Below, piece by piece: positions 1 through 9,692 of a DNA stretch of 64,000 nucleotides. How positions within the stretch are numbered: the first letter of the stretch is position 1; every line of letters starts with the position of its first letter. The DNA comes from Candidatus Koribacter versatilis Ellin345 (lineage in GTDB: Bacteria; Acidobacteriota; Terriglobia; Terriglobales; Acidobacteriaceae). The stretch covers positions 1,488,001 to 1,552,000 of the forward strand of contig NC_008009.1 of assembly GCF_000014005.1 (NCBI RefSeq), written 5' to 3'. A program made the translations under genes and the position numbers. A model generated the notes under the pieces. It saw nothing but the letters and a program-made list of their open reading frames with translations. It was not told the origin of the DNA and did no database searches.

Positions 1-962
1 TCGATGCCTAGCGTTTGCAGGTTCTCAGCCGCGAAGGCCGATTTCACGTCGTTCATCGCCGGCAGCCGAAGGTCTGGCTTGTCGATCCCATACTGCCGAA
101 TCGCGTCGTCGTACGACATGCGCGGGAACTTGCCTTCGAGCTTGTGTCCCGCCGCCGCCCAAGCCGCAGTCAGAAAGCCCTCCACCACGCCAAACACATC
201 GTCCTGTGTCGGGAAGGTCATCTCCAAATCGATCTGCGTGAATTCCGGCTGGCGGTCGGCGCGCAGGTCTTCGTCGCGGAAGCAGCGCGCGATCTGGAAG
301 TAGCGCTCGCAATTGGAGATCATCAAAATCTGCTTGAAGATCTGCGGCGACTGCGGCAGCGCATAGAACTCGCCCGGATGCACGCGGCTCGGAACGAGAT
401 AATCGCGCGCGCCCTCTGGAGTCGAGCGCGTCATGATCGGCGTTTCGACCTCGAGGAAATTCTGCGACGCAAGATAGTTGCGGATCGCAAAAGTCACGTC
501 GTGCCGCATCTGCACGTTCGCCTGCATCTCCGGCCGCCGCAGGTCGAGGTAGCGATACTTCAGCCGCACCTCTTCGTTGACGTTCGAATTGTCGGCAATG
601 GAGAAGGGCAGCACCTTCGAATCGTTGAACAGCCGCATCTCTTTCGCGACGACTTCGATCTCGCCGGTCGGCAGGTTCTTGTTGACGGTGTTCGCCTCGC
701 GCTTCGCGACCGTGCCAATCACTGCGATGCAGTATTCGGAGCGCAGGTCCCCGGCCTTCGCCTGGAGCTCGGAATTCGAATTATCGAAGACGATCTGCGT
801 AATGCCCGTGCGGTCGCGCAGGTCGATGAAGATCAGCCCGCCGAGATCGCGGCGACGATTCACCCATCCCATGAGCACCACGTTTTTGTTGGCATCCGCC
901 GCGCGGAGTTCTCCGCACTTGTGCGTACGCTTGAGTTCACCGAGAAAATCCAGTTTCGCCAC
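1..962 (-). CDS. aspS: Aspartyl-tRNA synthetase (3' end outside window)
   Basis: Charges tRNA-Asp (or Asp/Asn) in the cytoplasm. The first 320 residues are visible. An OB-fold anticodon-binding domain spans about 15-105. The class II catalytic core begins near 130, with motif 2 (FRDEDLRADRQPEF) at 228-241. The segment YGIDKPDLRLP at 291-301 is the usual entry to the bacterial GAD insertion, so this is the bacterial-type enzyme. I chose the GTG at 962 because translation then begins MAKLDFLG, as expected for the family, with AGGAAG just upstream. It lies 22 bp after hisS on the same strand, suggesting a hisS-aspS operon. The gene is cut by the window edge, not truncated. Confidence 0.95.
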   Translation of the reverse strand, partial: MAKLDFLGELKRTHKCGELRAADANKNVVLMGWVNRRRDLGGLIFIDLRDRTGITQIVFDNSNSELQAKAGDLRSEYCIAVIGTVAKREANTVNKNLPTGEIEVVAKEMRLFNDSKVLPFSIADNSNVNEEVRLKYRYLDLRRPEMQANVQMRHDVTFAIRNYLASQNFLEVETPIMTRSTPEGARDYLVPSRVHPGEFYALPQSPQIFKQILMISNCERYFQIARCFRDEDLRADRQPEFTQIDLEMTFPTQDDVFGVVEGFLTAAWAAAGHKLEGKFPRMSYDDAIRQYGIDKPDLRLPAMNDVKSAFAAENLQTLGI

Positions 963-984
963 AGTTGCTATCTTCCTTTACTGA

Positions 985-2310
985 CTATTGCTCGTCGGGT
1001 TCAATGTTTTCGCCGCCAGTCTTCCTGGCGCCGTGGTTGCGGATGTAGAACGCCAGTTCCGCGCGTGCCACGCTCTCTTGCTTGCCGGTCGCGAGTTCCT
1101 TCACCGAGAACTCGTTGTTCGCCACTTCGTTCTCGCCGCAGATGACGATGTACTTCGCGCCCGCACGTTCAGCAGCCTCAAAGCTCTTCTTCAACCGGAA
1201 GCTTTCATCGCCAAGCTCCACTCTTAGTCCTTGGCGGCGCAACTTGCGGCAAATGCCCAGCGCCTCCGCGTTCGTGCCCGCTCCGAGCGGTGCAACATAG
1301 GCGTCGATCGTCATCGGCTCCGCCGGTTTCGCCGCCTGCAGCGCCATGACCAACCGGTCTTCACCGATTGCGAAGCCGATGCCCGGAGCTTTAGGCCCGT
1401 CGAGCGCTTCGCTCAATCCGTCGTAGCGACCACCGCCTAGCACCGCACTCTGCGCGCCGAGTTCGCCGTGGGTGAATTCAAACGTTGTGCGCGTGTAGTA
1501 GTCGAGTCCACGCACCATCCGCGGATTGACCGTGTACGGCACGCCAACTTTGTCGAGCATCGCACGCACCGCCGCGAAGTGCGCCTTGCACGCATCGTCG
1601 AGATAGTCGCCGATCTTCGGCAGTGTCTCGATAATCGGCTGGTCTTCCGGAACCTTGCAGTCGAGCACGCGCAGCGGATTGGTCTCCGCGCGCCGTTGGC
1701 AGTCGCCGCACATCTTGTCTTTCACGCTCGCGAGCGCTTGCCGCAACGCCTCGTTGTACGCCGGACGGCAATTCGCATCGCCCACGGAATTCAGATACAG
1801 CGTCCATCCCGTCAGCCCCACTTCTTCCAGCAGCGTCGCCAGCATCTCGATCACTTCGGCATCGCGCGCCGGAGATTCGCTCCCTGACGGCGGCGGCCCG
1901 ATCACTTCCGCCCCGATCTGGAAGAACTGCCGGTAGCGCCCTTTCTGCGGACGCTCGCGCCGGAACTGCGGCCCAATGTAATACAGCTTCTGCAGCCCGC
2001 CCGACTTCGCCATCTGGTGCTCGATGTACGCGCGCACCACGCCCGCCGTGTTCTCCGGACGCAGCGTCAATTGTTGCGACTTCTCACTCTGGGCGCGGGC
2101 CTTGTCCTCCCACGTGAACATCTCTTTCGAAACGATGTCCGTCTCTTCGCCCACGCCGCGCGCAAACAGCGCGGTGTCTTCGAAGATCGGCGTGCGAATC
2201 TCGTGGAAGTTATACCGCTGGAACACGTCGCGCACCGTCGCCTCGACGCGGTTCCATAGCTCCGTGTCGGGGGGAAGAAGGTCGCGAGTTCCTCGAACTG
2301 CCTTGATCAT
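985..2310 (-). CDS. hisS: Histidyl-tRNA synthetase
   Basis: Class II synthetase that charges tRNA-His. The 441-residue protein has the typical N-terminus MIKAVRGTRDLLPP, the motif 2 region TLRPENTAGVVRAY, the histidine-binding LGGGRYDGL segment and a C-terminal anticodon-binding domain. An in-frame start at 2337 would add nine residues (MRATGHLHP) not typical of the family, so ATG 2310 is preferred. It is followed by aspS on the same strand. Both genes lie in a minus-strand block with the gamma-carbonic anhydrase gene upstream. Confidence 0.95.
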   Translation of the reverse strand: MIKAVRGTRDLLPPDTELWNRVEATVRDVFQRYNFHEIRTPIFEDTALFARGVGEETDIVSKEMFTWEDKARAQSEKSQQLTLRPENTAGVVRAYIEHQMAKSGGLQKLYYIGPQFRRERPQKGRYRQFFQIGAEVIGPPPSGSESPARDAEVIEMLATLLEEVGLTGWTLYLNSVGDANCRPAYNEALRQALASVKDKMCGDCQRRAETNPLRVLDCKVPEDQPIIETLPKIGDYLDDACKAHFAAVRAMLDKVGVPYTVNPRMVRGLDYYTRTTFEFTHGELGAQSAVLGGGRYDGLSEALDGPKAPGIGFAIGEDRLVMALQAAKPAEPMTIDAYVAPLGAGTNAEALGICRKLRRQGLRVELGDESFRLKKSFEAAERAGAKYIVICGENEVANNEFSVKELATGKQESVARAELAFYIRNHGARKTGGENIEPDEQ

Positions 2311-2359
2311 TGGATGTAGATGTCCTGTTGCGCGCAAACGTATCGCGCTTCCGGGCGAA

Positions 2360-2875
2360 CTACTTCAGTTCGCTCAGGTAATTCTCTTTGTATCCGAGAT
2401 AGTTCTTAGCGTACTGCAAAATCGTCTGCTGGTCTTCGTCGACCAGCTTGCGGCGCATCTTGCCGGGAAGTCCCATCCACAGCGAGCCCGGTTCGACCAC
2501 GGCTCCCTCGGGAATCAAAGTCCCAGCGGCGATGATCGATCCCGCGCCAATGCGCGCACCATTAAGAATGATCGATCCCATGCCGATCAGGCAGCGATCT
2601 TCCACCACGCATCCGTGCAACGTGACTGAATGCCCCACGCTGACCCAGTCGCCCACGATCACCGGCCACTTGCCCAGCATCCCGTGCAGCACCGAGTTGT
2701 CCTGGATGTTGCTATTAGCTCCCACGCGAATCGAATGCACGTCGCCGCGTAGCACGGTGTTCATCCAGATACTGGCATGCTCGCCGAGTTCAACATCGCC
2801 AATCAATTGCGCGGAGACGTCCACGTAGCAAGTGCCGGGTACGACGGGGCTTTTCCCTTTGTAGGAACGAATCAT
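2360..2875 (-). CDS. Gamma-carbonic anhydrase family protein (left-handed beta-helix hexapeptide repeats)
   Basis: A 171-residue protein of the gamma-class carbonic anhydrase/YrdA/PaaY group. Hexapeptide repeats fill residues 15-140. The three family metal-ligand histidines can be seen in SVLHG and in VGHSVTLHG. The ATG at 2875 starts MIRSYKGKSPVV and is preceded by AGGA. A longer in-frame extension upstream has no family resemblance and was not used. It may hydrate CO2 or be an uncharacterised relative; many members have weak or no measured activity. It lies 49 bp upstream of hisS on the same strand and may be co-transcribed. Confidence 0.88.
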   Translation of the reverse strand: MIRSYKGKSPVVPGTCYVDVSAQLIGDVELGEHASIWMNTVLRGDVHSIRVGANSNIQDNSVLHGMLGKWPVIVGDWVSVGHSVTLHGCVVEDRCLIGMGSIILNGARIGAGSIIAAGTLIPEGAVVEPGSLWMGLPGKMRRKLVDEDQQTILQYAKNYLGYKENYLSELK

Positions 2876-3098
2876 ATTTCCTGCTTTGTTCGGTTGTCCC
2901 GGGAGCTTTCTGGTACGGAGAAGCACGCGAGGGGAACTCTTAAAAATACCATCTCGCGCGGGTTTCGGGGAACGCTGAAGCCCCACAATCCCACCATCAC
3001 AGCAGCATCCCACAATCACAGTACAAACGTGCGCTGCGTTACATCGCCATGCGACGCCGGTCACAGAACCGGCGCCGATGTGGGTCTACCACTAATCT

Positions 3099-6000
3099 AT
3101 GCATCGCGCCAACTTTGGGTCTCCATGGAGGACTCTCCTCCTCGCCGTTCTTTTTGTTTCTGTCTCCGCTTTCTCCCAGGATGCCTCCTCCTCGGCGATT
3201 CGCGGCATCGTCACCGATGCATCGAGTGCCCGCATCCTCGGCGCGCAAATCGCCGCTGTCAGCGTCGGCACCGGCGTCAGTCGCAATATCGTGACCGACA
3301 AGCTGGGCTCTTTCACGCTCGACATGCTTCCTCCCGGCGAATACTTCGTTCGCGTCATTGCCCCCGCATGGCGATGCAAGAACAACGGATCCAAATCGAG
3401 ATAGGCTCTGCCGTCACCCTCGATTTCAAACTTCTGCCGGCCTCCGTGAGCACGACGGTCGAAGTCGCCTCCCGCGCCAGCATCGTCGACACCGCCTCCA
3501 GTGATGTCACCAAGGTCATCGATGAGAAGACAATCGACGACACACCACTCAACGGCCGCCGCTTCACCGATCTCGCGCTGCTCACGCCGGGCGTTACCCA
3601 AGACCCGCGCAGCCAGACGTCGGCCTCCAACGGCGACCTCTCCTTTGGTGGCATTCGCGGCTACCAAACGAGCTTTCTTGTAGACGGCGCAGATCTCAAC
3701 AACGGCTTCTTCTCCCAGCAGCAGGGACGTTATCGCGCACCCTACACCTTCAGCAACGAATCGGTGAAGGAGTTCCGTGTCTCCTCCAACGCGTATGGCG
3801 CGGAAACCGGTCGCGCCGGCGGAGCCGTCATTAACGTCGCGACCAAGTCCGGCACCAACCAGATCCACGGCAGCGGCTTCTACTATCTTCGCGACAGCGA
3901 TTTAGGCGCGGCTTATCCCTTTACCGGCATCAAGCCGAGCGGGAACCAGCACCAGTACGGCTTCAACGCCGGCGGTCCACTGAAGAGGAACAAGATCTTC
4001 TTCTTCGCTGGATGGGACGCGCATCGTTTCGACGATCCGAACATCGTCCGTTTCCTCAATGGGCAGCCGGTGATCACGCCGACGCCGTTCGATTACGATC
4101 CGCTCGATCAGGCTCTCGTCGAGCAACAAGCCGCATATCTCTCCGCGATGGGCGGCACCTACAGCGCGGCCCTCAATGGCGGCACCTACTTCGTCAAACT
4201 CGACGACGCCATCAACAGCAAGAACCTGCTCAGCCTGCGCTACAATGCCTCGCGTTTCAGCGGCCAGAACAATGTCTTCTTCGACCCCGGCAACCCAGTT
4301 ACGTATTCGCTCGAAAGCAACAACGGCGTAGAGCAGGTCCGCACCGACGCCATAGTCGCCACGCTTACCTCAACCCTAAGCTCACGCTGGACCAGTCACG
4401 CCCGCCTACAGTTTTCGCGTGACGATGAACAGTCTTTCGCCAACTCCCAAGATGCTCGCACCAAGATATACGGATTGGTGGATGGTTTCGGCCGTTCCAC
4501 CATGCTTCCGCGCCACACTCGCGAACATCGTCTACACGCGGCGGAAACGCTCAGCTTCCTCACCCCGCGTAACTCCTGGAAGTTTGGTGCCGACGCGCTC
4601 TGGTCCTGGGACTACAACTTCTTTCCGTCGATGTTCGGAGGTGAATACGAATTCGACAACATTCGCGTAAACCCGTGGACTTTCGCGCCCGAGCGTTACG
4701 GCGAACACATCACGCCGCTGCGCGCTTATGCGCACGGTACGCCGCGCTACTACATGCAGAGCTTCGGCACCGCTGCGTCGCATCCCGATAGCCGCGAGTT
4801 CGCCGCCTTCGCGCAGGATTCAATTCGCGTCACCAGCCATCTCGGCGTCACGCTCGGCGTGCGGTACGACCTCCAGGGATATCCATCCGGCGGACTTACC
4901 CCTAACCCGATTTGGCCAACCTCTGGGCAACTCCCCAGCCCGAAGAACAATTTCGCCCCGCGCATCGCTCTCGCCTATTCGCTGGGGAACGCGCATCCGA
5001 CCGTGATCCGAGCCGGCTACGGCTGGTTCTACACCCGCATCCCGCAGATCTACGAATCCTCAGTCATGACCGGCAATGGCCTCGACCAAGGCTTCCTCTT
5101 TCTCGACAACCTGAACCAGCTTGATCAGCGGCTGTTCCCGGCGTATCCAACTCCGCTGGTGAGTTGTGGCGTAACCGCGGCCACCTGCGTCCCGCCCGAC
5201 AACATCGCCAGTCGTCTCACCTCCGACATCTACGCCTTCGATTCGCACTTCCAAACGCCCATGGTCCAACAGGCGAGCCTGACGATTGAAAAAGAAGTCG
5301 CCTCGCGGCTGACGATCGCTACCAGCTACCTCTATGTCCACGGTGAGCACCTGCTCCGGGCGATAGACGTCAATCTCCCGCCGCCAATCACGGTGCAGTA
5401 CCCCGTCGTTCTCGAAGACGGCACGCCCACCGGCGAAATGCTCACGCAGCAATCCTTCGGTACCTGGCAAATGTCGCGTTCTCTCACGTGCGCCTATCCG
5501 CCATGCATCAATGACGTGGTGCGGCCCATACCGCAGGCCGACAGCATCAACGTCTTCCAAAGTGCCGCCAGCAGCCTCTACAACGGCCTCACCGTGTCCG
5601 CGCGGAAGCGTATGGCCCGCGGCTACTCCTTCCAGATTGCGTATACCTACGCCAAGGCGCTCGATGACGGGCAGGACGCCCTTGTCGCCGGAACTCCCTC
5701 GACGGTGCAAAATCCGTACGCTCTGAAAACCGATCGCGGCCTCAGTACCACCGATCAGCGCCAGCGATTCGTGATTCAAGCTGTAGCCGAGCCGCGCGTC
5801 CGCGTCGATCAACTCTTTGTGCGAAGACTTCTGAACGGTTGGAAGTTCTCCGGCTTCACCACCATCGGCTCCGGTCGTCCCGTCACCGCGGATGTAAATG
5901 GCGACGCCAATGCCGACGGCAACATCGTCAATGACCGCCTGCCCGGCCTCGGCCGCAATAGCCTCGTCGGGCCGGACTACGCTTCGGTTGAACTGCGCAT

Positions 6001-6259
6001 CTCGCGACAGATTCGCTTCAGCGCGCGTTATCGTCTCGAACTTCTTGCCGAAGGCTTCAACGTCATGAACCGTGACAACAAGCGCATCACCAGCACCGAC
6101 CAGGGACTTGTCTCCACCGCTGCCGATTTCCAATACAGCAGCTATCTCATTGGCTCCGCCTACTATCCCGGCGGCTACACCATGAATCCGACGTTTATGC
6201 AGCCGCAAAGTTCGTATATTCCGCGGCAAATCCAATTTTCCGCGCGTTTACGCTTCTAG
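3099..6259 (+). CDS. TonB-dependent receptor, Oar-like, with a single frameshift near 3365
   Basis: Outer-membrane receptor of the acidobacterial/Oar type. From ATG 3099 there is a signal peptide (hydrophobic LLLAVLFVSVSAF) and a carboxypeptidase-regulatory-like beta-sandwich (IRGIVTDASSARILGAQ ... GEYFVRVIAP). That frame then departs from the family and stops at 3404. The frame two bases along resumes at 3368 with MAMQEQRIQIEIGS, then the plug (LNGRRFTDLALLTPGV; GGIRGYQTSFLVDG) and a beta-barrel ending ...IQFSARLRF. One extra base in the GCCCCCGCATGG stretch would restore about 1053 residues. Either a sequencing error in the C run or a recent inactivating mutation fits. The substrate is unknown; this family is often linked to large polymers. 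No TonB-ExbBD genes are adjacent. Confidence 0.85.
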
Positions 6260-6329
6260 TCGCCTTGACGCCAGCCGCGAAACTTGGGATTCTAGATGTG
6301 TCCCACTGGACGGGTTTGGAGGTGTCAAC

Positions 6330-6527
6330 ATGGCAGAAGTGAAACTTCAAGAGGGCGAGTCTCTCGAGAATGCTCTGCGCCGCTTCAAACGAAAGGTCCA
6401 GCAAGAGGACATCATCAAGGAAGTGAAGCGTCATAGCTTCTACCTGAAGCCGGGTGAAAAAAAGCGCGTGAAAGAAGCGCTGGCCCGCAAGCGTAGCCGT
6501 AAAAAGGCCCGCAAGGAGCAGGACTAA
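6330..6527 (+). CDS. rpsU: 30S ribosomal protein S21
   Basis: A small, highly basic 65-residue protein matching S21 along its length (ENALRRFKRKVQQEDII near the N-terminus, then a KR-rich tail). S21 helps the small subunit engage mRNA during initiation. A strong Shine-Dalgarno sequence (GGAGGTG) lies 6-7 nt before the ATG. A strong intrinsic terminator follows at 6551, so the gene appears monocistronic and apart from the ribosomal superoperon at 19-41 kb. Confidence 0.95.
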   Translation: MAEVKLQEGESLENALRRFKRKVQQEDIIKEVKRHSFYLKPGEKKRVKEALARKRSRKKARKEQD

Positions 6528-6550
6528 CTGCACTGTTTTTGAATCACAGG

Positions 6551-6583
6551 AAAAGGCCGTGGCGATCATCGCTACGGCCTTTT
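6551..6583 (+). terminator. Rho-independent terminator after rpsU
   Basis: Nearly perfect 15-bp arms: AAAAGGCCGT pairs with ACGGCCTTTT, with GGCGA/TCGCT stacked inside and a short loop. The 3' arm ends in TTTT. It starts 23 bp after the rpsU stop. Confidence 0.85.
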
Positions 6584-6678
6584 GCATTTGGGACGAAGCG
6601 TTCGTCCGCATGCCTGTCAATTCATGAAATTTGTGTTTCCCATATCACAAATTCTTACGGGAACGGGCAAAACAAGGG

Positions 6679-6684
6679 TATACT
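6679..6684 (+). promoter_or_regulatory. Candidate -10 box for the zinc-ribbon gene
   Basis: TATACT lies 90 bp before the ATG at 6775. The -35 region (TTACGG, 18 bp upstream) is weak, so this rests mainly on the -10 match. Confidence 0.35.
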
Positions 6685-6774
6685 CCGCAAACCCAAATAC
6701 CCTTTGGCGCGTTTTCGGCGCTTTGGAGATTTGGGGGTTGTGTTCCGGATAGAGGGTTGAGGGAGCTTCACTCC

Positions 6775-7086
6775 ATGGAATTCCAGGACAAGGTTCTCAA
6801 GTGTATCGACTGCGGCGCTGACTTCGTCTTCACAGCAGGGGAACAGCTTTTCTTCCACGACAAGCAGTTCAAGAACGAGCCCAAGCGTTGTAAACCGTGT
6901 AAGGGGAAGCGCGCCAACATGCTTGGCAGCACGCCCCCAGGTGCCACGTATCCCAAGGTGGAAACCCGTACAACCTGCTCGGGCTGCGGCAAGGACACTA
7001 CCGTGCCGTTCAAGCCGACGCAGGGACGGCCGGTCTTTTGTCGTGAGTGTTTCCAGCAGAAGCGTACAACTGCTGCAACGGCATAA
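6775..7086 (+). CDS. Small double zinc-ribbon protein (CxxC-x17-CxxC type)
   Basis: A 103-residue protein with two zinc ribbons. The first has CIDCGADFVF and later CKPC (residues about 9-45). The second is CSGCGKD...FCRECF, an exact CxxC-x17-CxxC arrangement. The family is common as a stand-alone small protein; its role is unknown, with nucleic-acid or protein binding plausible. I chose ATG 6775 (MEFQDKVLKCIDC) because conserved sequence starts there and GAGGGAG lies about 11 nt upstream. It stands alone between the rpsU terminator and a convergent response-regulator gene. Confidence 0.8.
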   Translation: MEFQDKVLKCIDCGADFVFTAGEQLFFHDKQFKNEPKRCKPCKGKRANMLGSTPPGATYPKVETRTTCSGCGKDTTVPFKPTQGRPVFCRECFQQKRTTAATA

Positions 7087-7185
7087 GTATCGGGGATTTC
7101 GCCGACGATCGCGAGCCACCAATGCGCCCGGCAAACCAGCCGTAGCGCGGACCCACCTCGAACGCTCGAAGCGCTCCCCGTCCGC

Positions 7186-7626
7186 CTAGATTGCTTTCTT
7201 TTCGGCCCGCGCGGCCTTTTCCGCCCGCATGATCGGCGGCTGCTTGGCCGTCTTCTTGTTCGCCTGATGGGTAGCCAGAAGGTGTTCGAGTTGGCGCAGA
7301 AGTTCGTCGGTATTGACGGGCTTCACCAGCAGCGAGTGCGCGCCCTTGGTCTGCCAATCCGATCCCAGTGACGGATATGCCGTCAGGATCGCCACGGCCG
7401 GATCGTAGGGCTGTTGTTTCGCAGCGCGGATCACATCGTAGCCGGCGGTCTCCGTCTCCATTCGCATGTCCGTAATGACCATGTCATAGGTCGCGGCGGT
7501 CAGCTTCTTCGCGCCTTCTTTGGCGGACGAGGCGGTCTCCACCTCGAAGTGATGCATTTCAAGGATCGCCTTGAGGGTCAGCAATATCGCCAATTCGTCG
7601 TCAACGAGGAGAATGCGACGCTTCAT
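7186..7626 (-). CDS. Single-domain response regulator (CheY-like receiver)
   Basis: A 146-residue protein made only of a receiver domain plus a basic tail. The acidic pair is D9-D10, the phospho-acceptor is D53 in MVITDMRM, and T82 and K102 (LLVKPVNT) complete the active site. No output domain is present, so it probably acts by protein contact or in a phosphorelay. No histidine kinase is adjacent, so its partner cannot be named. It is divergent from mtaB, with about 160 bp between the two starts. Confidence 0.85.
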   Translation of the reverse strand: MKRRILLVDDELAILLTLKAILEMHHFEVETASSAKEGAKKLTAATYDMVITDMRMETETAGYDVIRAAKQQPYDPAVAILTAYPSLGSDWQTKGAHSLLVKPVNTDELLRQLEHLLATHQANKKTAKQPPIMRAEKAARAEKKAI

Positions 7627-7772
7627 CGTGTAGCTCCAGGGGGAAACAGTTCCAAACGTTCGCTTGCGTTACGATGCGGCTACTCCGTCCAGAGTTGCTC
7701 GCAATCGAGAGTTGCTGCCGCAAGACACAAAATGCGGCTTCCCGCCGTAAACGGGAGCCGCCCATTGCTCCG

Positions 7773-7778
7773 TATAAT
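7773..7778 (+). promoter_or_regulatory. Consensus -10 box immediately before mtaB
   Basis: A perfect TATAAT ends 6 nt before the GTG start at 7785. Transcription would begin at about the start codon, giving a leaderless mRNA. No good -35 match is visible. Confidence 0.5.
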
Positions 7779-7784
7779 AGCACC

Positions 7785-9161
7785 GTGGCTTCGTTCTTCG
7801 TCGAAAACTTTGGCTGTCGTGCGACCCAGGCCGATGGCGCCGCCATCGAGCGCCAATTGCTCGAAAAGGGCCTTGCCCGTGGGTCTTCGGCCATCGACGC
7901 CGAAGTGGTTGTGCTCAACACTTGCACCGTCACGGCGTCGGCCGACCAGGACGCGCGTGCCGCGATTCGCCGCATAAAACGCGGGAATCCAGAAGCTCGC
8001 ATTATTGTCACCGGTTGTTACGCGCAACGCGCGCCGGAAGAAATCTCGAGGATCGAAGGCGTCAGCCTCGTCGTCGGGAATTCGCATAAACACGCGCTTC
8101 CCACGCTGGCCGCAAATCTTGCGCCGAAGGGCTTCGTTTCCGTGGCGTCGATTGGCGTAGGTACTGCGGCCACAGAAGCCGCTCCGGTAGTGATCGGCGA
8201 CATCTTCGCGCACACCGAACTGATGGCTGCGCCAGTGTTCGACAGCGAATCCGCCGCCGAGCGTACCCGCCCCAATCTCAAGATCCAGGATGGCTGCAAC
8301 AACCGCTGCTCGTTCTGCGTGATTCCGTACGTCCGCGGCAAGAGCCGTTCGCTGACGATGGATTCCGTCCTTCACGAAGTCGACTCGCTCGTCGAAGCCG
8401 GCTACAAAGAGATCGTGCTGAGCGGCATCAACCTTGGCCGCTGGGGCAACGACCTTCGACCGCGCGTCCGGTTTGAAGAGCTCGTGCGCAACATCGTGGA
8501 AAACACCGCGATCCCGAAGGTCCGTATCAGTTCGGTCGAACCCATGGACTGGAGCAACGAGTTGATTGCGCTCGTCGCCGAGTCGCCAAAGATTTGCAAG
8601 CACGCGCACGCACCGCTGCAATCGGGAAGCGATCGCATCCTTCGCAAAATGCACCGCCGCTATCGTCCGTGGCATTACGCGGACCGCCTCGAGCGAATTC
8701 GCACGGCAATGCCGCAAGCCGCCATCGGCGCCGACGTGATGGTCGGCTTCCCCGGCGAGACCGACGAGCACTTCGAGGAAACTCGCAGTTTCATCGAATC
8801 TCTGCCGTTCACCTATCTGCACGTATTCACGTACTCATCGCGGCCGGGAACGCCGTCGGCGGCGATGGCGGAACAAGTGCCGGTGTACGTTGCGCGTGAG
8901 AGGAACAAAGTGCTACGCGATCTCATCGCGGAGAAGAAGCATGGGTTCATGGAGTCGCTGGTTGGAAAAGAAATCGAAGCAGTGACGCTGACGAACCAGC
9001 GCGATGGAATGACCGAAGCGCTGACCGACAATTATCAGAAGGCGATGATCGCGGGTGAACACACGTCGAATCAACTGGTGCGGGTGCGACTCGACAGGGT
9101 TGACGGTGAGAGTTTGCTGGGCGTTATCACAAGCGTCCCGTCTGCACACCACGAAGGGTGA
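7785..9161 (+). CDS. mtaB: tRNA (N6-threonylcarbamoyladenosine(37)-C2)-methylthiotransferase MtaB
   Basis: Radical SAM methylthiotransferase of the MiaB/MtaB/RimO superfamily; the ENFGCRATQADG start is typical of MtaB, which modifies t6A37. From GTG 7785 the protein is 458 residues. The N-terminal UPF0004 domain has cluster cysteines C11, C47 and C78. The radical SAM motif CNNRCSFC is at 171-178. A TRAM-like domain is C-terminal. An in-frame ATG at 7674 would add 37 residues with no family resemblance. The GTG sits just after a perfect TATAAT, so a leaderless start is likely. Confidence 0.9.
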   Translation: MASFFVENFGCRATQADGAAIERQLLEKGLARGSSAIDAEVVVLNTCTVTASADQDARAAIRRIKRGNPEARIIVTGCYAQRAPEEISRIEGVSLVVGNSHKHALPTLAANLAPKGFVSVASIGVGTAATEAAPVVIGDIFAHTELMAAPVFDSESAAERTRPNLKIQDGCNNRCSFCVIPYVRGKSRSLTMDSVLHEVDSLVEAGYKEIVLSGINLGRWGNDLRPRVRFEELVRNIVENTAIPKVRISSVEPMDWSNELIALVAESPKICKHAHAPLQSGSDRILRKMHRRYRPWHYADRLERIRTAMPQAAIGADVMVGFPGETDEHFEETRSFIESLPFTYLHVFTYSSRPGTPSAAMAEQVPVYVARERNKVLRDLIAEKKHGFMESLVGKEIEAVTLTNQRDGMTEALTDNYQKAMIAGEHTSNQLVRVRLDRVDGESLLGVITSVPSAHHEG

Positions 9162-9184
9162 CCCCACCCCCCTCCCCCCTGAAT

Positions 9185-9265
9185 TTTGTTTTCAACAGTT
9201 TAGGCTGTGGAAAACTCGTAAAAATTTGAGCCGCAAGGGGTTAGGGGTAAAAATTTGAAAACAAA
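9185..9265. repeat. Inverted repeat enclosing a direct repeat
   Basis: TTTGTTTTCAA (9185-9195) is an exact inverse of TTGAAAACAAA (9255-9265). Between and overlapping them, GTAAAAATTTGA occurs twice (9218-9229 and 9247-9258). No coding sequence is inside. Confidence 0.6.
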
Positions 9266-9600
9266 GGAGTTGTGTTCGGGGAAAACCCTGAACAGAAGGT
9301 TAGCTCCACTCCGAATCCGTATCGGTATGCGGATTCTCCGGTCGTCATGACAGGTTTCGTCGCCATAAGAGTATTTCAAAGATCAAGACACTGTTGGGAA
9401 TGCCCCACGTGCGCACAATATCGCGAAAGGACAAAGTCGGTCTGTGATGTGTGCACGTGTCGCAGGTGATGCAGCGCACAAGGATTGTGGTCAAGAATCG
9501 ACGTCGTTCCCACTTAGGGCAGCGCCTTCCATCCAAGTTGTTCTGTTTTCCGCCGCGCTGGTAGACTCATCGGTCGTTTGCGTGAGATTACGGGCGCGGA

Positions 9601-9658
9601 CAGGGGCTAAAGCCCCTGGGTCCAGTGCGAGTTCTTTCGGCACGGCTGAAGCCGTGCC
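9601..9658. repeat. Composite REP-like palindromes
   Basis: CAGGGGCT-AA-AGCCCCTG (9601-9618) is followed 20 bp later by GGCACGGCT-GA-AGCCGTGCC (9639-9658). Related units recur at 11549-11604 and 37437-37450, always outside genes. Confidence 0.7.
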
Positions 9659-9692
9659 CATTCACAAGTCTTTGCGTCTCACAGGTGCCATC

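Larger units (their letters stand above)
9162..9692. other. 530-bp non-coding gap with several repeats
   Basis: No convincing gene on either strand. It holds a C-rich run after mtaB, paired inverted and direct repeats (9185-9265), and a composite palindrome (9601-9658) just before the 3-hydroxyacyl-CoA dehydrogenase gene. Confidence 0.6.

Noticed and set aside
15-1145. Long plus-strand open frame opposite aspS and the 3' end of hisS
   Set aside because: Its translation is Arg/His-rich with no domain, and the opposite strand encodes a clear aspartyl-tRNA synthetase in the correct frame.
5060-6235. 391-codon minus-strand frame inside the TonB receptor
   Set aside because: Antisense to the beta-barrel coding frame; no recognisable protein.
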